The position numbers and the translations under genes were made by a program. Positions 56,998 through 64,000 of a stretch of 64,000 bases of DNA are shown piece by piece; the first letter of the stretch is position 1; every line of letters begins with the position of its first letter. Below the pieces are notes generated by a model, which saw only the letters and a list, made by a program, of their open reading frames with translations, did no database searches and was not told where the DNA came from. Source of the stretch: an uncultured Eggerthellaceae bacterium (GTDB taxonomy: Bacteria > Actinomycetota > Coriobacteriia > Coriobacteriales > Eggerthellaceae); contig CAKTTY010000001.1 of assembly GCA_934617065.1 (NCBI GenBank), positions 1-64,000 on the forward strand, given 5' to 3'.

Positions 56998-58290
56998 ATG
57001 AACATTCTGGTTCTTGGCGGCGGTGGCCGTGAGCATGCTATTTCGTGGGCGCTTGCGAAATCGCCTCGTTGCACCGAGCTGTACGTGGCTCCCGGTAATG
57101 GCGGCACGGCAAACATTGCTCGCAACGTTAAGGATCTCAATGCTGAAGACGCTCAGGCGGTACTCGCATTTGCCCAGGCTCACAACATCGAATTGGTGGT
57201 AATCGGCCCTGAGGCTCCCCTCGTGGCTGGTGTTGCCGATGTTCTTCGCGAAGCGGGCATTCCCGTGTTCGGCCCTGATGCGCAAGGCGCTCAGCTGGAA
57301 GGTTCCAAGACCTATTCCAAGCGCTTCATGGATGCAAACGGTATTCCTACGGCACGCTACCAGAGCTTTACCGACGCTGCTTCGGCTCGTGCGTACTGCG
57401 AAGAGCTAGGCGCTCCATTGGTTGTTAAGGCTGACGGCCTTGCTGCCGGCAAGGGCGTTGTGGTTGCCGAAACGCTTGATATGGCGCTCGATGCTGTTGA
57501 GGCTTGCTTTGATGGCAACTTCGGCGACGCAGGTCAGACTGTCGTTGTGGAAGAAATGCTGACTGGTCCCGAGTGCTCGCTTTTGGCTTTTGTTTCCAAC
57601 GGCAAGGCATTCTGCATGGCCCCTGCGCAAGACCATAAGCGTGCCTACGATGGTGACCTTGGCCCCAATACGGGTGGCATGGGTGTGTATTCCCCGGTGC
57701 CTATTGTCACTGAAGAAGAGATGGCAACCATGGTTTCCATCATGGAGCAATCGGCTGCCGCTACGGCAAAGGAACCGTTCGAAAACGACTATCGCGGTTG
57801 CCTGTATGGCGGGTTCATGCTTACACCCGAAGGCCCGAAGGTGCTGGAGTTCAATGCGCGCTTTGGCGATCCTGAAACCCAGGTAGTACTGCCTCGCCTT
57901 GAAGGCGACCTGGTAAACATCATGCTTGCTGTTGCCGAGGGACGTCCCGAAGATATCGTTCTTTCCTGGTCCGATAAATGGGCAGTGAGCGTTGTTTTAG
58001 CAAGCGAAGGCTACCCAGGGTCCTACGAAAAGGGCAAGGTTATCCTCGGCGTGGAAGAGGCTCAAGAGCTCGACGGGGTTATCGTTTTCCATGCTGGTAC
58101 GGCATTGAACCCCGATGGCGAGCTCATTACGGCTGGTGGTCGCGTTTTGAACGTAGTTGCTCTGGGCGATACGTTCGAAGAGGCCCGAAACCGTGCTTAT
58201 GAGGCATGTGAGCTTATCAAATTCGAGGGCGTTCAGTACCGTTCCGATATCGGTCGCCGTGCACTGCAGGGCCGTTCCGCTTGGGAATAA
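56998..58290 (+). CDS. purD: phosphoribosylamine--glycine ligase
   Basis: A 430-residue ATP-grasp enzyme forming glycinamide ribonucleotide in purine synthesis. The start MNILVLGGGGREHAI, the motif KADGLAAGKGVVVAET and the segment DHKRAYDGDLGPNTGGMG are diagnostic. Length is normal. It stands alone, behind CAAGAAAGG, and is followed by its own terminator. Confidence 0.97.
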   Translation: MNILVLGGGGREHAISWALAKSPRCTELYVAPGNGGTANIARNVKDLNAEDAQAVLAFAQAHNIELVVIGPEAPLVAGVADVLREAGIPVFGPDAQGAQLEGSKTYSKRFMDANGIPTARYQSFTDAASARAYCEELGAPLVVKADGLAAGKGVVVAETLDMALDAVEACFDGNFGDAGQTVVVEEMLTGPECSLLAFVSNGKAFCMAPAQDHKRAYDGDLGPNTGGMGVYSPVPIVTEEEMATMVSIMEQSAAATAKEPFENDYRGCLYGGFMLTPEGPKVLEFNARFGDPETQVVLPRLEGDLVNIMLAVAEGRPEDIVLSWSDKWAVSVVLASEGYPGSYEKGKVILGVEEAQELDGVIVFHAGTALNPDGELITAGGRVLNVVALGDTFEEARNRAYEACELIKFEGVQYRSDIGRRALQGRSAWE

Positions 58291-58306
58291 GCTGTTTTAA
58301 CGAATC

Positions 58307-58329
58307 GAGGCACCTATTGTGGGTGCCTC
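58307..58329 (+). terminator. purD terminator
   Basis: GAGGCACC pairs with GGTGCCTC, followed by TTTTTT. Confidence 0.9.
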
Positions 58330-58460
58330 TTTTTTCCTGCTTTCGCGGAAGCTATGATCTTCTACCCGTGTTTATCAGGGGAAACGGAATGATCTGGAAA
58401 TCCATTTACGGGTTATTACGGGCCTTGATCAAAGCTTGAAATATTTGTTGCATAAAAGGC

Positions 58461-58489
58461 TTGACGTACAGAAGACCTATCGGTAATAT
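58461..58489 (+). promoter_or_regulatory. tRNA-Phe promoter
   Basis: TTGACG (58461-58466), a 17-bp spacer and TAATAT (58484-58489), 28 bases before the tRNA. Confidence 0.8.
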
Positions 58490-58517
58490 AACAACTCGCG
58501 TCAGATATGATGCTTTC

Positions 58518-58593
58518 GGTTGGGTAGCTCAGCTGGTAGAGCAGCGGATTGAAAATCCGCGTGTCGCGGGTTCAAGTCCCGCCCCGACCACCA
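58518..58593 (+). tRNA. tRNA-Phe (GAA)
   Basis: A 76-nt cloverleaf with acceptor GGTTGGG/CCCGACC (one G-U pair), anticodon GAA in GGATTGAAAATCC, T-loop GGTTCAAGTCC and an encoded CCA end. Confidence 0.96.
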
Positions 58594-58600
58594 CAATTCA

Positions 58601-58622
58601 AAGACCCGCTTCGGCGGGTCTT
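58601..58622 (+). terminator. tRNA-Phe terminator
   Basis: AAGACCCGC and GCGGGTCTT around TTCG, followed by TTTTG: a tight tetraloop terminator. Confidence 0.9.
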
Positions 58623-58760
58623 TTTTGTCGTTAGCACGATTACAACAAAACGCCCCTGAAAAGGGAGTTAATGCGCACTGTGGAGGCTCGGTAGCTTTCG
58701 AAGAAAAGCAAAAGAGTCCGCTTGACCCTGAGTGCGCAGCGCCCACCCGAAGGCGGCGAC

Positions 58761-59528
58761 CTAAGCCAACAGCCAGCCCCCTTCGGCGAATATAACCTGT
58801 CCTGTCAGGTACGAGGACTCATCAGCTGCCAGGAACAGCACGCAGTTGGCGATATCGTCTTTGGTGCCGCGGCGGCCGAGCGGGATCTTTTTGCACAAAT
58901 CAATTTCGCGTTGCTTATCGGCGTACAGTGCTGCATTCAAGTCGGTGGGAATGCTGCCGGGGGCCACGGCATTCACGCGGATGCTGGAAGGACCCAGGCC
59001 GCGTGCAAGCGTTTTGGTAAGCGTGACCACGCCCGCCTTGCTGATGTTGTACAGCAAGTTATGTGGGATATAGGTAACGCTGGAAACCGAAGCGATGTTC
59101 ACGATGCTGCCGCCTGTGCCGTGCTCCTGGTTGTGGCGCGCAAACCACTGGCTGGCGAAGATCATCGACTTCAGGTTCGTGTCCATTACGCGTTCCCAAT
59201 CGGCTTCAGTAACGGTTTCGATGGTCTCGCTCGTAAAGATTCCTGCGTTGTTCACCAGGACGTCGAACGAACCGAACTTTTCCACTACCGCTTCGAAGAA
59301 TGTTCTGATCTGCTCGACCTGCGTCACGTCGACGGGCTTTGCCATGATGCGACTACGGTCATCGCCAGCGATTTCCTGCATCAGTTCTTCTTTGCCGTTT
59401 GGTGAAATGCTGCACAAGGCAACGTTGGCACCTGCTTCGTAGAATCGTTCTGCAATGCGTCGCCCGATGCCGCGCGCCGAACCGGTGACGACAACTGTTT
59501 TCCCTGAGAAATCGTACGTGATGGACAT
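58761..59528 (-). CDS. short-chain dehydrogenase/reductase
   Basis: A 255-residue classical SDR. The coenzyme motif TGSARGIG is at 15-22, followed by NNAG and the catalytic YNISKAG. The C-terminus SYLTGQVIFAEGGWLLA is typical of 3-oxoacyl-reductase or sugar/polyol dehydrogenase groups, so the substrate is open. It is the only minus-strand gene in the right part of the window, divergent from the glucose-6-phosphate isomerase gene. The 139-168 bp between them holds both start regions. Confidence 0.85.
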   Translation of the reverse strand: MSITYDFSGKTVVVTGSARGIGRRIAERFYEAGANVALCSISPNGKEELMQEIAGDDRSRIMAKPVDVTQVEQIRTFFEAVVEKFGSFDVLVNNAGIFTSETIETVTEADWERVMDTNLKSMIFASQWFARHNQEHGTGGSIVNIASVSSVTYIPHNLLYNISKAGVVTLTKTLARGLGPSSIRVNAVAPGSIPTDLNAALYADKQREIDLCKKIPLGRRGTKDDIANCVLFLAADESSYLTGQVIFAEGGWLLA

Positions 59529-59693
59529 GCCTGTTCCTCCTGCCCTGAACGGGATTGCGCTAAGCGCTACGTTTACTTGGATCGTAGCATGTGCCGTTGT
59601 TGGGTTTTTCTTTTAGGCACATTCATCTGACCAGCGGCAATAAGATCGTATAAATGGCATTTTCTATACATCAAGGGGGTGGAGGTGGTATAC

Positions 59694-61454
59694 GTGTTGC
59701 TATTTGGTAAAATCGGAAGACCTATGAAAGAAGGACAAATGATCGATTTTGCCATTCAGGGGATCTACCCTCCCTCGCTCCAGGCTCTAGTCGACGGCAA
59801 GGTTGCTAGTCGAGTTAGATGCAAGGACAGCTCTCTTTATGGCTTTTCCGAAGAAGCACAGCAATGCGCCGCTGAATATATGGGATGGGCAACGCTGGCC
59901 AGCGAGCCACCGTGTCCTATCGACGAGATCCAGGATTTTGCCGACGAGATGATTTCTCGCGGCTTGAAGACGGTTATCCTCATCGGCCAGGGTGGTTCTA
60001 CCCAGGCTCCGATGACGCTTACCAAGTACAACAAGCCTGATTCGTCGCTTATTACGTTTAAGACGCTCGATTCGGTATCGGCGGTGCGTGTTCGTACCAT
60101 CTTGGCCGAATGCGACCCCAAAACCACGCTTATCATCCAGTCTTCCAAGTCGGGCGGCACCATCGAGCCCACCTTGGTTATGAAAGCGGTCCGCACCATT
60201 TTGGCGGAAACCTTGCCGGAAGAGGAAATACCTTCCCACCTGATTGCCATCACCGATCCTGGCTCTGAGCTTGAGGCGCGTGCCAAGGAAGAAGGCTGGG
60301 CTAAGGTATTCTCTGGCGAGCCTACGGTTGGCGGGCGCTACTCTGCTCTTTCCGTTTTCGGTTTGGTTCCTGCCGCTTTGGTGGGCATCGACATCAAAAA
60401 GGTTATGGAAAGCGCGCGCAGCGCCGAGGAGCTGTGCTCTACCGACGATTTGGACAACCCCGCATCGAATTTGGCGGCGTTCCTGTTCGACAACTATAAG
60501 AACGGGCGCGACAAGTTTTCGTTCTTCACGCCAAAGCGCGGCCGCGTACTTGGTTTGTGGATTGAGCAGCTCGTAGCCGAAAGCTTGGGCAAGAACGGCT
60601 TCGGCATCCTGCCCAACATCGAGGTTGACTCGCTGGTTCTGCGCGAAGATCCGCACGACCGCACGGTTATCACCTACAACACCAAAACCGACCTGTGGGA
60701 TGATCGTCAGAACTTCAGCCATGCGCTCGAGTTCATCGATCCCGCCATTCCGCGTATGAGCTTCAAGGTTCTGAACGTGGAGGAAGTGGCGGCTCACTTC
60801 GTTATGTGGGAATACGCCATTGCCATGGTTGGCTATCTTATGAAGGTGTGCCCCTTCGACCAGCCCGACGTGGCGGTTGCCAAGAAGGAAGTGCTCAGCA
60901 TTCTTGCCAATGGCGCCCGCAACCCTGAATTTGTGGAAAAGGGCCTTGCCGGCATTCCTATCGGCGACGTTGAGGTGCACGTGTCCGAAGCTCTTCGCGA
61001 ATCCGTTGCAGACGAATCGCTCGTTTCTGCATTGCGCGCTCTGTTCGGCAGCATTGAGCCCGGAGATTACTTCAGCTTGAATGCGTTCCTCCCCTTCACG
61101 GGCGAAGGTCGCCGTGAAGCGTTGGAGGAAATCCGCCATTCGGTTGCCGACCGCTTGGGTGCGGCGTCGTGCTTGGAAATTGGTCCGCGCTACCTGCATT
61201 CCACCGGTCAGCTCCATAAGGGCGGTCCGAACGAAGGGGTGTTCCTGATTATCTCGGCAGAAGAGCCGAAGGATATCGCCATTGAAGACCCCCGCGCACA
61301 GAGTTTGGGCGAACTTGCAAAGGCTCAGGCTTCGGGCGACTTTGCAATCCTTTCCGACCGTGGCCGCCGCTGCGTCCAGGTGCATTTGCCTGACAACTCC
61401 GCAGTGTCTATTCGTGCCTTGGTTAAGGCGTTCAAGGAGGCAATCAGCGCATGA
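59694..61454 (+). CDS. pgi: glucose-6-phosphate isomerase
   Basis: A 586-residue phosphoglucose isomerase converting glucose-6-phosphate and fructose-6-phosphate. Family motifs include LIGQGGSTQAPM, IIQSSKSGGTIEPTL and the lysine/histidine segment STGQLHKGGPN. It resembles the isomerase half of transaldolase-isomerase fusions rather than the E. coli enzyme. The start is uncertain: GTG 59694 has GGAGGTGG eight bases upstream, while GTG 59679 and ATG 59724 or 59739 are also in frame. Its stop overlaps hypF by four bases (ATGA). Confidence 0.88.
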   Translation: MLLFGKIGRPMKEGQMIDFAIQGIYPPSLQALVDGKVASRVRCKDSSLYGFSEEAQQCAAEYMGWATLASEPPCPIDEIQDFADEMISRGLKTVILIGQGGSTQAPMTLTKYNKPDSSLITFKTLDSVSAVRVRTILAECDPKTTLIIQSSKSGGTIEPTLVMKAVRTILAETLPEEEIPSHLIAITDPGSELEARAKEEGWAKVFSGEPTVGGRYSALSVFGLVPAALVGIDIKKVMESARSAEELCSTDDLDNPASNLAAFLFDNYKNGRDKFSFFTPKRGRVLGLWIEQLVAESLGKNGFGILPNIEVDSLVLREDPHDRTVITYNTKTDLWDDRQNFSHALEFIDPAIPRMSFKVLNVEEVAAHFVMWEYAIAMVGYLMKVCPFDQPDVAVAKKEVLSILANGARNPEFVEKGLAGIPIGDVEVHVSEALRESVADESLVSALRALFGSIEPGDYFSLNAFLPFTGEGRREALEEIRHSVADRLGAASCLEIGPRYLHSTGQLHKGGPNEGVFLIISAEEPKDIAIEDPRAQSLGELAKAQASGDFAILSDRGRRCVQVHLPDNSAVSIRALVKAFKEAISA

Positions 61455-63844
61455 CGCGTGAAGCGCTTGATCTGAAAATATCTGGCGTAGTACAAGGGGT
61501 GGGTTTCCGCCCCTTTGTCTATCGTGAGGCAAAAAAACGAGATATTACCGGTTGGGTTTTGAACGATGTTGAAGGCGTGAAGGTGCACGCCGAAGGTGAA
61601 ACTCTGCCGCTCGACAGGTTTGTGTTGGCTCTTTCTGAAGAAGAGCCCGCTGCTGCGCAAGTAAGCGAAATCGAGATTGCGGAAGTTCCCGTGCAGGGGT
61701 TCGATACCTTCGAGATTCGCTTTTCCGATGCGGCGGAACAGGACGAAACCACGCTTGTTTCGCCCGATTTGGCAACGTGCGACGCTTGCGTGAAAGAATT
61801 GTTCGACCCGAATAATCGTCGTTACCATTATCCCTTCATCAACTGCACCAACTGCGGTCCACGTTTTACCATCATGCGCAAATTGCCTTACGACCGCCCC
61901 GAAACATCTATGGCGCAGTTTGCTATGTGCCCAGCATGCCAAGAAGAGTATTCCGACCCCGCCGACAGGCGCTTTCATGCGCAGCCCGATGCGTGCTTTG
62001 AGTGCGGTCCTGAAATTGGCTGGATTGAATCGGGTTCCGCGGACGGCCTTTCGCTCGAAGGCATTTCCTGGGCGGAAAACGTCGAGGAATCCGACGAGAT
62101 CTTCCATCGTGCCGCAAAGCTGATTGCGGAAGGCAGTATCGTTGCTGTTAAGGGCTTGGGTGGGTACCACCTGGTGTGCGACGCCGCCAACGAGGCGGCT
62201 CTTGCCGCATTGCGCCAGCGCAAGCATCGTCCTGGCAAGGCGTTTGCCGTTATGGTTGCTTCGGTGGAAGAGGCTCGCGCTCTTTGCGAAGTCAACGATG
62301 CTGAAGCGCGCCAGCTTACGAGTCCTGCGCGCCCTATCGTGTTGTTGCGAAAGCGCTCCGATGCGGCGTTTGCGAAGGGCCTGGCCGACAGCCTGCCTGA
62401 ACTGGGCGTAATGCTGCCTACCACGCCCGTTCAGCATCTGCTGCTTCACGAATGCGGTGGCATGCTTGTTATGACATCGGGCAACATCCACGATGAGCCT
62501 ATCGTTATCGATGAAGAAGCGGCCTTTTCCCAACTTGCCGGCGTGGCCGATGCCTTCCTGGTGAACAACCGTGAAATCGTGGGACGCTATGACGATTCCG
62601 TTATCCGCATCCTCGACGGTGGCGCTGCGGGCGACATTGTTCAGTTCATCCGCCGCGCTCGCGGTTATGCCCCGCTTCCCGTTTCGGCTCCGTGTTCCGA
62701 AGGCGCAAGCGAAGAGTTTTTGGCGGTAGGCCCCGAGCAGAAAAGCACGCTAACCTACGCGCGCGCTGGTAAGGCGTTCGTCTCCCAGCACGTGGGCGAC
62801 CTGGAAAGCGCGGCGGTGCTCGACGCATGGAATGAAACGCGCCGCCGTTACGCTAGTCTGCTGCATTTCGAGCCTAAGCGCATAGTGTGCGACTACCATC
62901 CTGAATATCTTTCCACGAAGTGGGCGATGAACCAGGGCTTGCCCATAACGCGCGTGCAGCATCACCATGCGCACATTCTTTCCGTTATGGGCGAAAACAA
63001 CCTTGAAGGCCCTGTATGCGGCTTTGCGTTCGACGGTACGGGTTACGGACTCGATGGTGCTATTTGGGGCGGCGAAGTGCTGCTTTCGAACCTTCAGGCC
63101 TATGAGCGCTTTGTGAACTTCGCCTACATTCCCCTACCAGGCGGCGCGGCTGCCATCAAGGACCCTGCACGCATCGCCTACGGCGCCCTGTGGTCGTTTG
63201 ATCTGCTGGAGCATGAACAGGCCAAGAGGTTCGTATCCGAATGCGTGCCCAATGCCGAAGTGTTCGAGCAAATGATCGAAAAGGGTCTGAACACCCCCGA
63301 AACGTCTTCGGTTGGGCGTATCTTCGATGCAGCGTCGGCGCTGTTGGGCGTATGCACCCACCCCCGCTACGAGGGCGAAGCGGCCATTCTTTTGGAGGCC
63401 GCGGCGCATAGGGCTCAGGTAGAGGCTGCGGGTTTGCCTGTGGAAGACGAGCGTTATCGCATCGCCTTCATCAAGAACACGGCAACGGAAAACAGCACGG
63501 CTGCCGACACTTCGGTTTTGCTGATGGATGTAGCGCCGGTATTTGCCGCCATGCTCGACGATATGCAGACGTCGGTTCCTGTTTCCGCTATTGCAGCGCG
63601 TTTTCATGCCGCATTCGTGGAAGCCATTGTGAATGTTGCCGAATTGGTGCGTGCCACTTACGGCATCGAGGTTATGGCGCTTGCTGGTGGCGTGTTCATG
63701 AACCGCTACCTGATGGAACGTGCGCTTGCGCGCCTGCAGGAGCGCGGCTTTACGGTGGCACTGAATAAAGAACTGCCACCCAACGATGCTTCGATTTCCT
63801 ATGGACAGGCTGTGCTAGGATTGCAGGCGCAACATGAGGAGTGA
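61451..63844 (+). CDS. hypF: carbamoyltransferase HypF
   Basis: A 797-residue [NiFe]-hydrogenase maturation factor that makes the carbamoyl group for the cyanide ligands of the active site. Domains in order: acylphosphatase (VQGVGFRPFVYRE), two four-Cys zinc fingers (CDACVKEL to CTNCGPRF, then CPACQEEY to CFECGPEI), a YrdC-like ATP-binding domain (VAVKGLGGYHLVCDA), and a Kae1-like domain with HHHAHILSVM. All are intact. Its start overlaps the pgi stop, and hypC follows seven bases later. Confidence 0.96.
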   Translation: MTREALDLKISGVVQGVGFRPFVYREAKKRDITGWVLNDVEGVKVHAEGETLPLDRFVLALSEEEPAAAQVSEIEIAEVPVQGFDTFEIRFSDAAEQDETTLVSPDLATCDACVKELFDPNNRRYHYPFINCTNCGPRFTIMRKLPYDRPETSMAQFAMCPACQEEYSDPADRRFHAQPDACFECGPEIGWIESGSADGLSLEGISWAENVEESDEIFHRAAKLIAEGSIVAVKGLGGYHLVCDAANEAALAALRQRKHRPGKAFAVMVASVEEARALCEVNDAEARQLTSPARPIVLLRKRSDAAFAKGLADSLPELGVMLPTTPVQHLLLHECGGMLVMTSGNIHDEPIVIDEEAAFSQLAGVADAFLVNNREIVGRYDDSVIRILDGGAAGDIVQFIRRARGYAPLPVSAPCSEGASEEFLAVGPEQKSTLTYARAGKAFVSQHVGDLESAAVLDAWNETRRRYASLLHFEPKRIVCDYHPEYLSTKWAMNQGLPITRVQHHHAHILSVMGENNLEGPVCGFAFDGTGYGLDGAIWGGEVLLSNLQAYERFVNFAYIPLPGGAAAIKDPARIAYGALWSFDLLEHEQAKRFVSECVPNAEVFEQMIEKGLNTPETSSVGRIFDAASALLGVCTHPRYEGEAAILLEAAAHRAQVEAAGLPVEDERYRIAFIKNTATENSTAADTSVLLMDVAPVFAAMLDDMQTSVPVSAIAARFHAAFVEAIVNVAELVRATYGIEVMALAGGVFMNRYLMERALARLQERGFTVALNKELPPNDASISYGQAVLGLQAQHEE

Positions 63845-63850
63845 TGCAAT

Positions 63851-64000
63851 ATGTGTTTAGCTATTCCCGCGCAGGTTCGTACCATCAACGAAAACAACTT
63901 GGCGGTAGTGGATATTCTGGGTGTTACCCGCGAAGTGGCGCTCGACCTTACCCCCTCCGCCCAGGTAGGCGATTTCGTTCTGGTTCACGCTGGCTTCGCC
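63851..64000 (+). CDS. hypC: hydrogenase maturation chaperone HypC (3' end beyond window)
   Basis: The first 50 residues of a HypC/HupF protein that carries the Fe(CN)2CO unit during [NiFe]-hydrogenase assembly. The start MCLAIPAQV includes the essential Cys2, and the strand DFVLVHAGFA is typical. It follows hypF by six bases behind GAGGAGTG. The rest of the hyp cluster lies outside the window. Confidence 0.95.
   Translation, partial: MCLAIPAQVRTINENNLAVVDILGVTREVALDLTPSAQVGDFVLVHAGFA

Noticed and set aside
59787-61532. A 581-residue minus-strand ORF
   Set aside because: Shadow of glucose-6-phosphate isomerase; its composition is Arg/His-rich as expected for antisense frames.
61325-62533. 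A 402-residue minus-strand ORF
   Set aside because: Shadow of hypF, no family features.

Overview
The window is the chromosomal replication-origin region of a moderately GC-rich, probably anaerobic actinobacterium. Gene order and protein style (DinG with a fused exonuclease, a flavin/Fe-S amine oxidase cluster, a DciA-like gene between recF and gyrB) fit the class Coriobacteriia, family Eggerthellaceae. That placement is inferred from gene content, not from a search.

Layout. 1-743 has no convincing gene and holds repeats: a ~188-bp inverted-repeat element, a 28-bp direct repeat and a 41-bp tandem repeat. 744-6262 (minus) is a catabolic operon: ornithine-cyclodeaminase-like protein, three iron-sulfur/flavin subunits, a BFD-type [2Fe-2S] protein, a DAO-family oxidase, then a class-I glutamine-amidotransferase-like hydrolase. 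6481-8168 (minus) is a PII protein plus AmtB ammonium transporter. 8391-12465 holds L-lactate dehydrogenase, a GT39-type membrane glycosyltransferase and a YdjC/ChbG deacetylase. 12642-21136 (minus) holds a giant degenerate M28-peptidase-like membrane protein, a coiled-coil membrane protein and a DinG helicase/exonuclease. A tail-anchored protein, Ddl and RlmN follow.

The origin itself has the classical order on the left, read leftward: rpmH, rnpA, yidD, yidC, jag, rsmG, parA, parB. To the right, read rightward, come an ATPase/winged-helix gene of unknown role, dnaA, dnaN, recF, a dciA-like gene, gyrB and gyrA. DnaA boxes occur on both sides of the ATPase-dnaA pair, and the dnaA-dnaN gap carries DnaA-trio repeats beside DnaA boxes, so unwinding most likely starts there. 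From 31 kb almost every gene is on the plus strand; from 24 to 31 kb all are on the minus strand, as expected for two diverging forks. Seven near-perfect parS sites and three degenerate ones are scattered from 12.5 to 52.5 kb, serving the ParA/ParB pair.

Beyond gyrA: tRNA-Ile and tRNA-Ala, typA/bipA, a second copy of the inverted-repeat element, a PpiC/SurA-type lipoprotein, an ABC ATPase, two tRNA-Ser genes, the rpsF-ssb-rpsR-rplI operon, dnaB, a YhaO/YhaN-like nuclease pair, purA, purD, tRNA-Phe, an SDR dehydrogenase, glucose-6-phosphate isomerase, then hypF and the start of hypC, which begin a [NiFe]-hydrogenase maturation cluster that continues outside the window.

The most unusual items are the HATPase/winged-helix gene lodged at oriC, the pseudo-peptidase split by a ~900-residue disordered insert, the parS array with sites embedded in coding sequence, and the dispersed palindromic elements.
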